DNA of 64,000 bases from assembly GCF_030161555.1 (NCBI RefSeq), contig NZ_BSUK01000001.1, forward strand, positions 620,001-684,000, given 5' to 3'. Origin of the DNA: Luteimicrobium album. Lineage in GTDB: Bacteria; Actinomycetota; Actinomycetes; Actinomycetales; Cellulomonadaceae. Shown here in pieces: positions 49,839 through 60,611 of this stretch. The notes below the pieces were generated by a model. That model was given only the letters and a program-made list of their open reading frames with translations, was not told the origin of the DNA and searched no databases. Made by a program: the position numbers and the translations under genes. The number at the start of each line of letters is the position of its first letter. Position 1 is the stretch's first letter.

Positions 49839-51795
49839 ATGTGCAGGAGACGAGGCTTGCGGACGCTACGCGTCGCCGTCCCCCTGCGCGGACGGCCCCT
49901 GGGCCGGCGACCCTTTCGCCCATGATCACCGGTACGAGTCCCTGATTCCCGAGTCCTTCGTTCCCGAGTCCTTCGTTCCCGCTGTTTCCATCGACCCCGA
50001 GCTCACAGGCCTCGAGGACCAAGCGCCCGGCCCCGAGCTCGCGAACCTTCTGGCGCGGCTCGAGCTCGCCGACCTCACTGACGACGCGCTCGTTGAGGTG
50101 GTCGCGGCAGCTGAGCGACTGCGGTCGTGGACGCTCGCCGTCCAGGCCAGAGCAGCCGTCGAGCTGAGTGCCCGGGCGGGCGGGTCCAGCACGGCCCTCG
50201 AAGGCGCCTCACTGCAGATCGCGGCACGACTCTGCCTGACGCGCCCTGCCGCGGACACGCTCCTGGGCCTCGGCGCCGGCCTCGACGACCTCCCGGTGGT
50301 CGCGGACGCTCTCGCGACCGGTCGTCTCGACCAACGGCGCGCGAACGCGATCCTCGACGGCCTGGCCGAGGTCGACCGGGAAGGCCGTCACGAGATCGCC
50401 GCGGCGCTCGTCGGTTCGGCGACCGCGCCCGGCCCCGCCTGCCGAGTGACACCCCCGCGTGTACGCGAGCGTGTGCGACGCCTGGTCGCCACCCGCGACC
50501 CGGCAGGTGCCGAACGTCGCCGGGTCCGCGCACGAGCCGACCGGCACGTCCGTTTCGATCCGACGACGGACGGCTCCGTGTTGCTGTCCGCGCTCCTGCC
50601 CGCCGACGACGCGGCGCGAGCGCGAGCTCATCTCGAAGCGGTCGCCGTCGCGACGCACCGTTCGACGGGCGAGTCCCGAACCCTGGACCAGGTACGGGCC
50701 GACACCCTGGTGAAGCTCCTCACGGGCGCCCGCCCGTTCACCCCGTGCGGCGGCGACTGCATCGCCGGTCGCGCCCCGCGCGCCGACGACGCCGCACCGA
50801 CCGATCGCCCGACATCCTCCTATCGCTGGGAAGCCACCGGATCACGCCGTGCCACCACGTGGCCGCCGGCCGAGGCGGCCACCGGCGTCGCCTGGACGGC
50901 GCCGACGGTGCGGACCGTGGTCCACGTCACGGTCGCGGCGTCCACGCTGCTCGGGCTCGACGACGCTGCAGGCGACCTCGCGGGTGTCGGCCCCATCCCC
51001 GCGGACCTGGCTCGCCGGCTGGCCGCGGGGCAGGACACGACATGGCAGCGCATCCTCACCGACCCGGCGACCGGGATCGTGACGGACGTGTCGCGTCGCA
51101 CCTACAGCCCCGGCCGCGTGATGGGGGACCTCGTCCGCACCCGTGACGCCACCTGCACGTTCCCCGGCTGCGCCGTCCCGGCGTGGCGCTGCGACCTGGA
51201 TCATGTCGAACCGTTCGACCACGCTTCCGATCCGACCGGGGGCGAGCCACCGCCCGGCCAGACCCGGACCGACAACCTGCACCCCGTCTGCCGACGACAC
51301 CACAACGCCAAGACCCACGGCGGCTGGGCCACGTCCCGGGACGGCGCAGGCAACGTGACATGGACAGCCCCCACTGGGCACACGCACCAGGTCGGCGCGC
51401 ACGTCGCCGACCCCGCACGCCGTGACCGCGACCTCTCGCGCATCGACACCTCCGCCATCGTCGCCGCCAACAGCCCGAACGAGAACTCGCCCGTGAGCGC
51501 CAGGACCACCAGCCTGGCGCGCCGTGCCACCACGGCGCACTCACCGCTCGACCCTGCGATGCCGTGCGGGGTAGCAACCCCTCACGGCATCGTGTCCCGA
51601 CGACGGCGTCACGCACGCCCGGGGACGGAGCCGGAGCCGTCGGAGCCGTCGACCGAAGCCGGCACACCCCCTTCTGAGCATTCGCCTGGAACGCCTGTCG
51701 TGACGCCGGGCTCGGCCGCTGACGAGACGTCCCCGGCAGCGCCGCTCGTCCGGCAGCGCCACCTGCCGGACAGACCCCGCTTCCATCTCACATGA
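49831..51795 (+). CDS. DUF222/HNH endonuclease (13E12-repeat-like family)
   Basis: A 654-residue protein. The DUF222 part (~60-300) contains LVEVVAAAERLRSWTLAVQA and GRLDQRRANAILDGLAEVDR. The C-terminal HNH nuclease has zinc-type CTFPGCAVPAWRCDLDHVEP followed by TDNLHPVCRRHHNAKTHGGW. The tail is Pro/Thr/Ser-rich. Near the N-terminus a 15-bp unit is tandemly repeated (49946-49975), giving ESFVPESFVP. Mycobacterial relatives are the 13E12-repeat genes, some of which are LexA-controlled. The SOS box over the start codon agrees. The biological role is unknown; some relatives lie in mobile DNA, but no transfer signs are seen here. Confidence 0.87.
   Translation: MFECAGDEACGRYASPSPCADGPWAGDPFAHDHRYESLIPESFVPESFVPAVSIDPELTGLEDQAPGPELANLLARLELADLTDDALVEVVAAAERLRSWTLAVQARAAVELSARAGGSSTALEGASLQIAARLCLTRPAADTLLGLGAGLDDLPVVADALATGRLDQRRANAILDGLAEVDREGRHEIAAALVGSATAPGPACRVTPPRVRERVRRLVATRDPAGAERRRVRARADRHVRFDPTTDGSVLLSALLPADDAARARAHLEAVAVATHRSTGESRTLDQVRADTLVKLLTGARPFTPCGGDCIAGRAPRADDAAPTDRPTSSYRWEATGSRRATTWPPAEAATGVAWTAPTVRTVVHVTVAASTLLGLDDAAGDLAGVGPIPADLARRLAAGQDTTWQRILTDPATGIVTDVSRRTYSPGRVMGDLVRTRDATCTFPGCAVPAWRCDLDHVEPFDHASDPTGGEPPPGQTRTDNLHPVCRRHHNAKTHGGWATSRDGAGNVTWTAPTGHTHQVGAHVADPARRDRDLSRIDTSAIVAANSPNENSPVSARTTSLARRATTAHSPLDPAMPCGVATPHGIVSRRRRHARPGTEPEPSEPSTEAGTPPSEHSPGTPVVTPGSAADETSPAAPLVRQRHLPDRPRFHLT
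49946..49980 (+). repeat. Short tandem repeat in the HNH gene
   Basis: TTCCCGAGTCCTTCG occurs twice back to back (49946-49960, 49961-49975), with a third start TTCCC. It encodes a repeated PESFV unit and could change copy number without breaking the frame. Confidence 0.7.
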
Positions 51796-52067
51796 TGGTC
51801 TCACCATGCGAGATGGGGTGGACGAGCGTGAGACGCCGTCGTAGCGTCGCCACCATGTCCCGTCGAATGTGTCGCTGAGAACGCACCCGCGCAGGCCGCC
51901 CGCCGGCCGCACCGGTGATCCGTTCCAGCAGCCGTTCGTCGCCCCGGGCCGACCCGGACCTGAGAAGGTCCCCGCCCCTCGGACGCTCCGGACGCACGGG
52001 CCTCGCCCCGACGGATCGCCGCACCCCTCCCCCGCCGCACCGTCCACCCCTTCCGCCAGGAGCAGCC

Positions 52068-53437
52068 ATGTCGAACGCCGCCGAGACCACGCCGCAGTGG
52101 TCCTTCGAGACCCGTCAGATCCACGCCGGCCAGCAGCCCGACCCCGCCACCGGGGCCCGCGCCCTGCCGATCTTCCAGACGACGTCGTACGTCTTCCCGT
52201 CCGCCGAGACCGCCGCCGCACGCTTCGCGCTGCAGGAGCTCGGGCCCATCTACACGCGCATCAACAACCCGACCCAGGAGGTCGTCGAGAACCGCGTCGC
52301 CGACCTCGAGGGCGGCGTCGGCGCCCTCCTCGTCGCGTCGGGCCAGGCCGCCGAGACCCTCGCGATCCTCAACATCGCGGAGGCGGGCGACCACGTCGTC
52401 GCGAGCTCGAGCCTGTACGGCGGCACGTACAACCTCCTGCACTACACGCTCGCGAAGCTCGGCATCGAGACGACGTTCGTGGAGGACCCGCACGACCTGC
52501 AGCAGTGGCGCGACGCCGTCCGCCCGAACACCAAGCTGTTCTTCGGCGAGACGATCCCCAACCCCAAGACGGACGTCCTCGACATCGAGGGCGTCGCGGG
52601 CGTCGCGCACGAGGTCGGCGTGCCCCTGATCGTCGACAACACCGTCGCCACCCCTACCTGATCCGCCCGCTCGAGTGGGGCGCGGACGTCGTCGTGCACT
52701 CGGCGACCAAATACCTGGGCGGGCACGGCACGGCCGTGGGCGGCGTGATCGTCGACGGCGGCTCGTTCGACTACGCCCAGCACCCCGAGCGCTTCCCGAA
52801 CTACAACACGCCCGACCCGTCGTACAACGGGCTCGTCTACGCGCGCGACCTCGGCGTCGGCGGGATCTTCGGCGTGAACCTGTCGTTCATCCTCAAGGCG
52901 CGCGTGCAGCTCCTGCGCGACCTCGGCACCGCGATCTCGCCGTTCAACGCGTTCCTCATCGAGCAGGGCATCGAGACCCTCTCGCTGCGCATCGAGCGCC
53001 ACGTGGAGAACGCGCAGAAGGTGGCGTCGTGGCTCGAGGGCCGCGACGACGTCGTGCGCGTGCACTACGCGGGCCTCGAGTCGTCCCCGTGGCACGCGAA
53101 CGCCCAGAAGTACGCGCCGAAGGGTCCGGGCGCGGTGCTCGCGTTCGAGCTCGACGGCGGCGCGGACGCCGGGAAGGCCTTCGTCTCGGCGCTCCAGCTC
53201 CATTCGAACGTCGCCAACATCGGCGACGTGCGCTCGCTCGTCATCCACCCGGCCTCGACGACGCACAGCCAGCTCACCCCCGAGGAGCAGGCGCTGTCCG
53301 GCGTCACGCCGGGCCTGGTGCGCCTCGCCGTCGGGATCGAGAACGCCGAGGACATCCTCGCCGACCTCGAGCTCGGGTTCACGGCCGCCAAGGCGACGCT
53401 CGGTGCCAACGCGGCGACCTCGGACGCGCAAGCCTGA
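52068..53437 (+). CDS. metY: O-acetylhomoserine aminocarboxypropyltransferase (frameshifted)
   Basis: A PLP enzyme of ~456 residues making homocysteine from O-acetylhomoserine and sulfide. It starts WSFETRQIHAGQQPDPATGA, with YTRINNPTQEVVENRVADLE and SSLYGGTYNLLHYTLAK. The PLP Lys is in VVHSATKYLGGHGTAVGG, and the C-terminal part reads HPASTTHSQLTPEEQ and GLVRLAVGIENAEDI. The frame breaks in VATPYLIRPL, where one C is missing at 52651-52654. ATG 52068 has an AGGAG site. metX, which supplies its substrate, follows 162 bp downstream. Confidence 0.93.
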
Positions 53438-53599
53438 GGCCGAGGGTTCGATCCGTGGACGCCCGCACCCCCTCCGACTGTCCGTCCGTAGGCTGGACAC
53501 CAGTGACCTCCCCGACCTGTCCCCCTCGTTTCCGCACGCCCGCCGACGGCGCGCGGACGCTCGGCCGCGACCCGGCGCCTCTCGCGCGACGCGGTCCCC

Positions 53600-54729
53600 G
53601 TGACGAGCGCGTGGCGCGTGGGCGACCCGGTCGGGCGGCGGCAGTTCGCCGACCTGGCGACGCTGGACCTGGAGGGGGCGGGCGTCTGCCCGTCACGCTC
53701 GCGTACGAGACGTGGGGCGAGCTCAACGAGGCCCGCGACAACGCGGTCCTCGTGCTCCACGCGCTCACGGCCGACTCGCACGTGACCGGCGACGCCGGGG
53801 ACGGGCACCCGACCGCCGGCTGGTGGTCCGAGATGGTCGGTCCGGGGCGACCGATCGACACGGACCGCTGGTTCGTCGTCGCGCCGAACGTGCTCGGCGG
53901 CTGCCAGGGCTCGACGGGACCGGCGTCGAACGCGCCCGACGGCCAGCCGTGGGGCTCCCGCTTCCCCGTCGTGACCGTGCGCGACCAGGTCACGGCCGAG
54001 ATCGACCTGGCCCGCGAACTCGGGATCGGGTCGTGGGCGCTCGTCGTGGGGGCGTCGATGGGCGGGCTCCGCGTCCTCGAGTGGGCACTCATGGGTCCCG
54101 AGGCCGGGATCGGCGTCGACGCCGTCACGGTCATCGCCTCGACCGCACAGTCGTCTGCCGACCAGATCGCGTGGGCCCACAGCCAGCTCCTCGCGATCCG
54201 CGCCGACCCGAGGTTCCGTGGCGGCGACTACTACGACGCCGAGGACGGCGACGGGCCTCACGTCGGCCTGTCGATCGCCCGGTCCATCGCGCACACGACC
54301 TACCGCAGCGCGCTCGAGCTCAACGAGCGCTTCGGCCGCGTGCCGCAGGGCGGCGAGGACCCGCTGCACGGGGGCCGGTACGCCGTGCAGTCCTACCTCG
54401 ACCACCACGGCGACAAGCTCGCCCGCCGGTTCGACGCCGGCACCTACGTCCGGCTCACCGAGTCGATGCTCACGCACGACCTCGGGCGCGACCGGGGCGG
54501 CGTCGAGACGGCGCTCGGGCAGATCACCGCGCGCGCGCTCGTCGTCGCGGTCGACTCCGACCGGCTGTTCCTGCCCGCCGAGTCGGCACGCATCCAGCGC
54601 GGCATCCCCGACGCCGAGCCCCTGCACCTCATGCACTCGGACCACGGGCACGACGGCTTCCTCATCGACTTCGACCAGCTCGGCCCGATCGTGGCCGAGT
54701 TCCTCGGCACGCCCGACCGGGTCTCCTGA
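53600..54729 (+). CDS. metX: Homoserine O-acetyltransferase (frameshifted)
   Basis: An alpha/beta hydrolase of ~376 residues that acetylates homoserine. The nucleophile Ser lies in LVVGASMGGLRVLEWAL, the acid in VAVDSDRLFLPAESARI and the His in HSDHGHDGFLIDFDQLG. The front part is SAWRVGDPVGRRQFADLATL; the joint with LPVTLAYETWGELNEARDNA needs one G added at ~53680-53682. The GTG at 53600 is the first start in this frame; a longer N-terminus cannot be excluded. It follows metY as in most actinobacteria. Confidence 0.92.
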
Positions 54730-54731
54730 CC

Positions 54732-55377
54732 GTGGACGGCGCCGGCGCGCAGCCGGCTGTCACGACGCCGGCCGCTCCCGAGGCGACACCCTCCCCGCGC
54801 CTTCGGCCTCCCGGTCGCGCCCGCCGCCGCCCTCGCCTGGGGGCTCCAGTTCGCCTTCTTCAACCCGGCCATCGCCCTGATCCTCGCCGACCGGTTCGGT
54901 GCGAGCGACGGGCAGATCGGCCTCGCGCTCGCGCTCTACAACGCGAGCGGGTTCGTGAGCTCGCTCGTGATCCCGGTGCTCGCGGGCAGGCTCACCGCCC
55001 GGTACTCGAACCTCACGCTCATCACGGCGTCCTGCGTGCTGGGCGCCGGCTACTACCTCGCGCTGGCGCTCGCCCACGGGCCGGTCGAGCTGGTCGCGTC
55101 CCAGGTCCTCAACGCGGCGTTCTTCGCGATCGTCGCCGGCATCGGCCTGACGTTCTTCCAGGAGATCATCCCGGCGCCCGGCCTGGCGTCGGGGCTGTTC
55201 TCGAACGTCCGACGCGTCGGCGCCGTGGCGGCCGGTGGGATCGTCGCGCTCGCAGGCGTCCTCGGCGGGTACCGGCACGTGTTCCTCGTGTGCGCGGCGC
55301 TCAGCGTGCTGGCGCTGGCGATCGTCGTGCCGATCGGCCTCCTCGGGCCGCGCCTGCGCCGCCCTCGCCGCGCCTGA
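54732..55377 (+). CDS. Short MFS-type (sugar-efflux-like) transporter (frameshifted)
   Basis: From the GTG 2 nt after metX, a Pro/Ala-rich leader shifts frame near 54791-54800 into a membrane protein: LAWGLQFAFFNPAIALILAD, IGLALALYNASGFVSSLVIP, LTLITASCVLGAGYYLALAL, then QVLNAAFFAIVAGIGLTFFQ, GLFSNVRRVGAVAAGGIVAL and VFLVCAALSVLALAIVVPIG. The last part resembles the end of SetA/SetB sugar-efflux MFS proteins, but only ~215 residues are present where ~400 are usual, so the middle helices appear to be missing. It may be non-functional or act as a half-size protein. Confidence 0.6.
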
Positions 55378-55441
55378 CCGCGGGCGCAGTCGCCCGCGGC
55401 GTCACCCGGTACCCGCCCGACCGCGCACGTAGCGTGGGGAC

Positions 55442-56419
55442 ATGCTCGCCGCCTACGTCGCACGCTTCTCCCCCGACGACCCGCTCGCCGCGCTCGAGGT
55501 CGGTGACCGGCCCGAGCCCGCGCCCCCGGCCGACGCCGCGCCGTTCTGGACGACCCTCGACGTGCGCGCCGCGAGCCTCAACCAGCACGACCTGTGGTCG
55601 CTGCGCGGCGTCGGCCTCCGCGAGGACCAGCTCCCGATGGTCCTCGGCACGGACGCGGTGGGGCGGACACCGGACGGACGGGACGTCGTCGTGCACGGGG
55701 TCGTGTGGGGCGACGGGCAGGCGACCGGGCCCGAGGCCGGCGACCGGCGCACGCTGCTCTCGGAACGGTTCGCGGGGACCCTGGCCGAGCGGGTCGCCGT
55801 GCCGACCGCGAACCTCGTGCCCCTTCCCCAGGGGCTCTCGCCGGAGGAGGCCGCGTGCCTCCCGACGGCGTGGCTCACCGCCTACTCGATGCTGTTCCGG
55901 GCGGCGCGGGTGCGGCCGGGCGACCGGGTGCTCGTCCAGGGGGCGGGCGGGGGCGTTGCGACGGCGGCGATCACGCTGGGCGCGGCCGCGGGGCTCGAGG
56001 TGTGGGCGACGTCGCGCTCGGAGGCGAAGCGCGCGGAGGCGCTGCGCCTCGGGGCGGCGGCCGCGTTCGAGTCGGGCGAACGGCTGCCCGGGCGGGTCGA
56101 CGCGGTGGTCGAGACGGTCGGGAAGGCGACGTGGTCGCACTCGGTCCGGTCGCTCCGCCCGGGCGGGACCCTCGTCACGGCGGGTGCGACCACGGGCGAC
56201 CCGGACGCCGTCGAGCTGAGCCGGATCTTCTTCACCGAGCTGCGCGTCCAGGGCGTCACCATGGGGTCGCGGGCGGACCTGGAGTCGCTGCTCGCGTTCG
56301 TCACACGGACCGGCGTCCGGCCGACGATCGACTCGACCTACCCGCTCGCGCGCGTCGCCGACGGGTTCGCGCGCCTCGCGTCCGGCGAGCACGTGGGCAA
56401 GGTCGTCGTGACGGTGTGA
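55442..56419 (+). CDS. Zinc-independent alcohol dehydrogenase/quinone oxidoreductase family protein
   Basis: A 325-residue medium-chain dehydrogenase/reductase. The N-terminal GroES-like domain has VRAASLNQHDLWSLRGVGL and MVLGTDAVGRTPDGRDVVVH. The NAD(P)H-binding domain has DRVLVQGAGGGVATAAITLG and RPGGTLVTAGATTGDPDAVE. The cysteine zinc ligands of classical alcohol dehydrogenases are absent, as in quinone oxidoreductases. The substrate is unknown. A perfect terminator follows. Confidence 0.88.
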   Translation: MLAAYVARFSPDDPLAALEVGDRPEPAPPADAAPFWTTLDVRAASLNQHDLWSLRGVGLREDQLPMVLGTDAVGRTPDGRDVVVHGVVWGDGQATGPEAGDRRTLLSERFAGTLAERVAVPTANLVPLPQGLSPEEAACLPTAWLTAYSMLFRAARVRPGDRVLVQGAGGGVATAAITLGAAAGLEVWATSRSEAKRAEALRLGAAAAFESGERLPGRVDAVVETVGKATWSHSVRSLRPGGTLVTAGATTGDPDAVELSRIFFTELRVQGVTMGSRADLESLLAFVTRTGVRPTIDSTYPLARVADGFARLASGEHVGKVVVTV

Positions 56420-56425
56420 CGAGAC

Positions 56426-56459
56426 CCGCCGCCCGCCCGGTCTCCCGGGCGGGCGGCGG
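56426..56459. terminator. Terminator between convergent genes
   Basis: A perfect 15-bp stem, CCGCCGCCCGCCCGG with its complement, around the loop TCTC. It lies between the stops of the dehydrogenase (+) and the GH2 gene (-). Confidence 0.85.
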
Positions 56460-56480
56460 TCCTGGTCGACAGGCGAACCG

Positions 56481-59400
56481 TCAGCCGAGCTTCTTCCAGG
56501 GACCGTTCGGGTCCCCGGGCTTCTGGTTCCGGGTCCACCACTGCGCGACGTAGGTCGCACCCTGGTAGACCGCCTCGTCACCCGAGCTGAAGATCCGCGA
56601 GGGCGTCCACAGCGCGGTGCCGTTCGCGGCCGTCGCGATCTCCTGCCACGGGCCGTTCACGTCGCCGGGCTTCTGGTTCTGGGTCCACCACGAGGCGACC
56701 CAGACCGAACCGCCGTAGGACACCTGGTCACCGGTGTCGTAGACGGCCTTCGCGTCCCATGCCGGAACCGTCGGCGCGTTGTGCACCGTCACCTTCACCG
56801 TGACCGTCGACTTGTGCCCGGCGGCGTCCGTCGCCGTCGCGAGCAGCGTGTGCGCACCGTTGGCGACCGTCGTCGAGTCCCAGGAGAAGCTCTGGTCGCC
56901 GGCGGTGGGCTTCCACGCGTACGACAGACCCGCCGAGTCCACCCGGAGGTTGTACGCCTGGAGGTCGGTCCCCGCGAGCGAGACGGTGACCGGCACCGTC
57001 CCCGACACCGTCTCCCCGTCCTTCGGGGTCACGAAGGCCAGCTCGGGCCCGGACGACGGCGCAGCCGTGACGAGCTGGGCGACGTCGTCCGCGGTGAGCG
57101 CGCGGTCGAACACCCGCGCGTCGTCGACGGCCCCCTGGAGGAAGTCGACGCCGTTGCCCTGCCACTCGCCTCGGCCGATCGAGACGGTGCCGTTCGTGGC
57201 GTGCGTCTCGGTCGTCTTCTGGGTGCTCTGGAGGGTGCCGTTCACGTACAGCGCGATGGTGCCGGCGTCGGCGTCACGGACGCCGACCAGGTGGTACCAC
57301 TGCCCCACCTGGACCTTGACATCCGAGGCGATGGCTCGCGGCCCGTTCGGGAAGCTGAACGCGAAACCCTGGCTCGGGTTGTTCGACCCGCTGTACTGCA
57401 GGAAGAACGGGCTCGAGCCCGTCGCCTGGACGCTGTCCGCCGCGACCGCCGTCGAGTACGCGGTCGGGAGGGCGTCCATACGGACCCATGCCGAGACCGA
57501 GTAGCTCTGCGTCGTGTCGAGCTTCGGCACGGACGCCGTCGCCTGGCCGGTCTTCCCGTCCAGCGAGACCGCCTGGCCGTACTTGCCGTCGGTGAGCGAC
57601 GCGCCACCGGCGAGCTTCGCCGGGCTCGCCTGCCCGCTCAGGTCGGGCGCCGTCGTACCCGACGCCGCGTCGAAGTTCCACGAGCCGACCCCGTCGATGC
57701 CCGGTCGTCCGGTGGCCGCCGGCTCGCCCGCACCCGCGGCGATGACCTCCTCGTTGACGGCCCTCACACGAGCCTGGTCCATCTTCGAGACGCGGCGGTC
57801 GTAGGTGAAGAAGCCGTTGAGCTCGCCCTCGACATCGGTGAGCTGCGTGTAGACCGAGCCGGACAGGTGGTCGCGCGCGAACCCGACGAGCTTCGCCGTG
57901 TTCTCCACGTAGGCGTCGGTGAGGCTCTTGGAGTCGGTCACCTCGCCGTAGGGGTTGATCGAGCCACCGGCCCACATGTGGCCGAGGGTCGCGAGCGAGA
58001 AGCCGCCGTGCTCGCCGTCGATCGCGGCGCGCGTGGCGTCGGGCTCGGGGTCACCGGGGCCCGTGTAGTCGTGGTAGTCGATGATGTCGCCCGAGTTGGT
58101 GTCGCCGGGCATGTTGCAGCAGTTCTGGCCGCTGCGGGTGTTGACGAGGCGCGAGGGGTCCTGCGCCTTGATCGACTTCGCGACGTCCGCGGCCTGCGGG
58201 ATGCCCCACTGGCCCCAGCCCTCGTTGAAGGGGATCCACCCGATGATCGACGTCGTCGAGATGTGCTGGTCGATCATGCGCTTGAGCTCGGACTTCCACT
58301 CGTCCTGCTGGGCCGTGTTGCTGTTCGACCCGGACGGCATGTCCTGCCAGACCATCATCCCGATCTTGTCGGCGTCGTAGTACCAGCGCTGCGGCTCGAC
58401 CTTGATGTGCTTGCGGATCGTGTTGAAGCCCAGGTCCTTGGTGGTCTGGATGTCCCACGCGAGCGCCTCGTCCGTCGGCGCGGTGTACACGCCGTCGGGC
58501 CAGAAGCCCTGGTCCAGGGTCGACAGCAGGAAGGTCTGCTTGCCGTTGAGCACGATCCGGTTGGTGCCGTCGATGCTCTTGATGCCGATCGACCGGACCC
58601 CGACGTAGCTGCCGACGGTGTCCTTGCTCGTCCCGTCCTGGAGCTGGACCTTCAGCGTGTACAGGTACGGGTCGTCGGGCGTCCAGCGGTGCGAGCCGGC
58701 GATGGGCAGGTCGAGCTGCTCGTTCGCGCCGCCCGAGGTGGCGCCGACCTTCTTGCCCTTCTCGTCGAACGCCGTCACGACGACCGACGCGTCCTTCGAG
58801 GCGCCCGCCGCGTTCGCGGTGACCTGCACGGAGTCTCCCGTGCCGTCGTCGGACGCGGAGAGCTGCGGGGTGAGCTTGAGCGAGTCCACGTGCGCCTGCT
58901 GCACCGGCTCGAGCCACACCGTCTGCCAGATGCCCGACGACGGCGTGTAGAAGATCCCGGACGGGTTCGCCGACTGCTTGCCCGTGGGCTGGGCGCCGGT
59001 GGTGTCCGTGACGCGCACGACGATGTCGTTCGTCCCCTGCTGCACCGCGTCGGTGATGTCGGCCGTGAACGCGTCGTAGCCGCCCGTGTGGTCGGCGACG
59101 ACCTTGCCGTTGACGTAGACGGTGGCCTGGTAGTCGACGGCGCCGAAGTTGAGCTCGAGGCGCTGTTGACCGGCCTCGTCGCCGATCTTCCACGACGACG
59201 GCACCGTGAACGTGCGGTGGTACGCGAAGTGGTCGTAGTGCTTCTGGATGCCCGAGAGCTGGGACTCGATGGGGTACGGGACGACGGCGGTCTGCGCGTC
59301 GTCCCACGCGGTGGGCGGCGCGGTGTCCGCGGCGGCGAGGGGCTCGAAGTCCCACTTGCCGTTGAGGTTCTGCCAGTCGTCGCGCGTGAGCTGCGGGCGC

Positions 59401-60415
59401 GGGTACTCGGGCAGCGGGTTGTTCGGGTCGACGTCCTTGGCCCACTGGGTGGTGAGCTGGTAGGTCGAGGCGTTGTCGATCGCGGCGTTGAAGCCGGAGA
59501 CCTTGTCCCCTCCCGCCGTGAGCGAGCCCTCGCCGTCGTAGACGACGCGGCCGTAGGCGTTGCCGAGCACCGAGGCGCCGAGCGCGATCGTGACCCGGTC
59601 GCCGCTCGCCGTCACCGAGGTGATCGGGTAGTCCGTGCCGTCCACGGGCACGCGCAGGTGCTTCGCGAGGTCGTCGACGTTCGCCACGGCGCCGGGGAAC
59701 GTCAGGACGACGCTGTCGCCCTGCGACGGGATCGCCGCGTCGACGTCGTACGGCGTGAAGTCCGACGGCGGGGTGAACGCGGAGGCCGGCACGGCCTCCT
59801 TGGCGACGCCGGCGTCAGCCGAGGCCCAGCTCAGGTGGACGTTGGCGCCGCCCGTGGCCTGGAACTGCTCGAACGTGAACGGCACCGGCTGGCCGGCCTC
59901 GAGGTGCACGGTGTGGGTCGCGGTCTGCTCCGTGTCCCACTGGTTGACCCAGAAGTCGATGAGCAGGTCGGACGCGTCGCTGCCGCCGACCCACAGCCGG
60001 AAGCCGTTGTCGCCGATGGCCGAGAACGTGTAGTCGCCGGTCTTGGCCGCGGTGACGAAGCCCGACCAGCGCACGCCGACGTTCTCCGTCGCGCCGGTCA
60101 TCGCCTTGTAGACCGGGATCATGTCGTTGACGTCGACGTCCGGGTCGAGGACCGACGCCTTGAGGTTCGCCGGGTCGAGCGCGAACGTGCTCGTGTTGGT
60201 GATCGTGTAGTAGTCCGCGCGGAGCCCGCTGCGACCGGTCTGGTCCACCTTCGGCGTCGCGGCGGACGCCAGGGCGTCGGCGACACCCGTGTGGGTCCCG
60301 GCGGTCGCCGTCGGGACGACCGTGACCGCCGTGGCGAGCGCGAGGACGCCGATCGCTGCGGACCGCAGCAGCCGGGTCCCGTGGCTCGTGGCCCGGGTGG
60401 GGGTGGGTCGAACAT
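56481..60415 (-). CDS. Secreted multidomain GH2 glycosidase with PA14, LamG and two chitin-binding modules (frameshifted signal)
   Basis: A ~1311-residue extracellular enzyme. The frame upstream of 60248 encodes a signal peptide (RLLRSAAIGVLALATAVTVV then PTATAG) reached from ATG 60415 after a shift in the G-rich run ~60395-60405. Domains in order: PA14 (SGLRADYYTITNTSTFALDP, GDYTFSAIGDNGFRLWVGG), GH2 sugar-binding (AVDYQATVYVNGKVVADHTG), GH2 Ig-like, and GH2 barrel with proton-donor Glu in IIGWIPFNEGWGQWG and likely nucleophile Glu in DGEHGGFS. LamG (YSVSAWVRMDALPT), an Ig-like domain and two CBM5/12 modules (WWTQNQKPGDVNGPW, WWTRNQKPGDPNGPW) follow. The exact sugar is unknown; beta-galactoside or beta-mannoside type action is possible. 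Confidence 0.88.
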
Positions 60416-60514
60416 CTGCCTACCTCTTCTCATCGTTGAGCCGGAACTCGGCGAGGTGCGTCTGAGCCGGTGGGCGCCCCGCTCGATCAGGTTTCGCTCA
60501 CCAACGAGACACAG

Positions 60515-60533
60515 TCTGACAACGGTGACCAGA
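60515..60533. promoter_or_regulatory. Candidate operator/promoter upstream of the GH2 gene
   Basis: TCTGACAACGGTGACCAGA is partly symmetric and shares the 10-mer TCTGACAACG with a site just upstream of the other glycosidase gene (63762-63778). On the minus strand a TTGCCT/CAGACT pair with 17-bp spacing spans it, so a bound repressor could block transcription. Inference from two copies only. Confidence 0.4.
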
Positions 60534-60611
60534 AAAGGCAACAGTTACGAGCAATCAACGACAGTTCCCAACACAGAACATGTCGCCTTCTGAGCGAACT
60601 GCCCGCTCCGG

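Noticed and set aside
51796..52067. A SAM riboswitch upstream of metY
   Set aside because: SAM-II or SAM-IV elements precede met genes in some bacteria, but I could not match the conserved core here. Only a ribosome site was clear.
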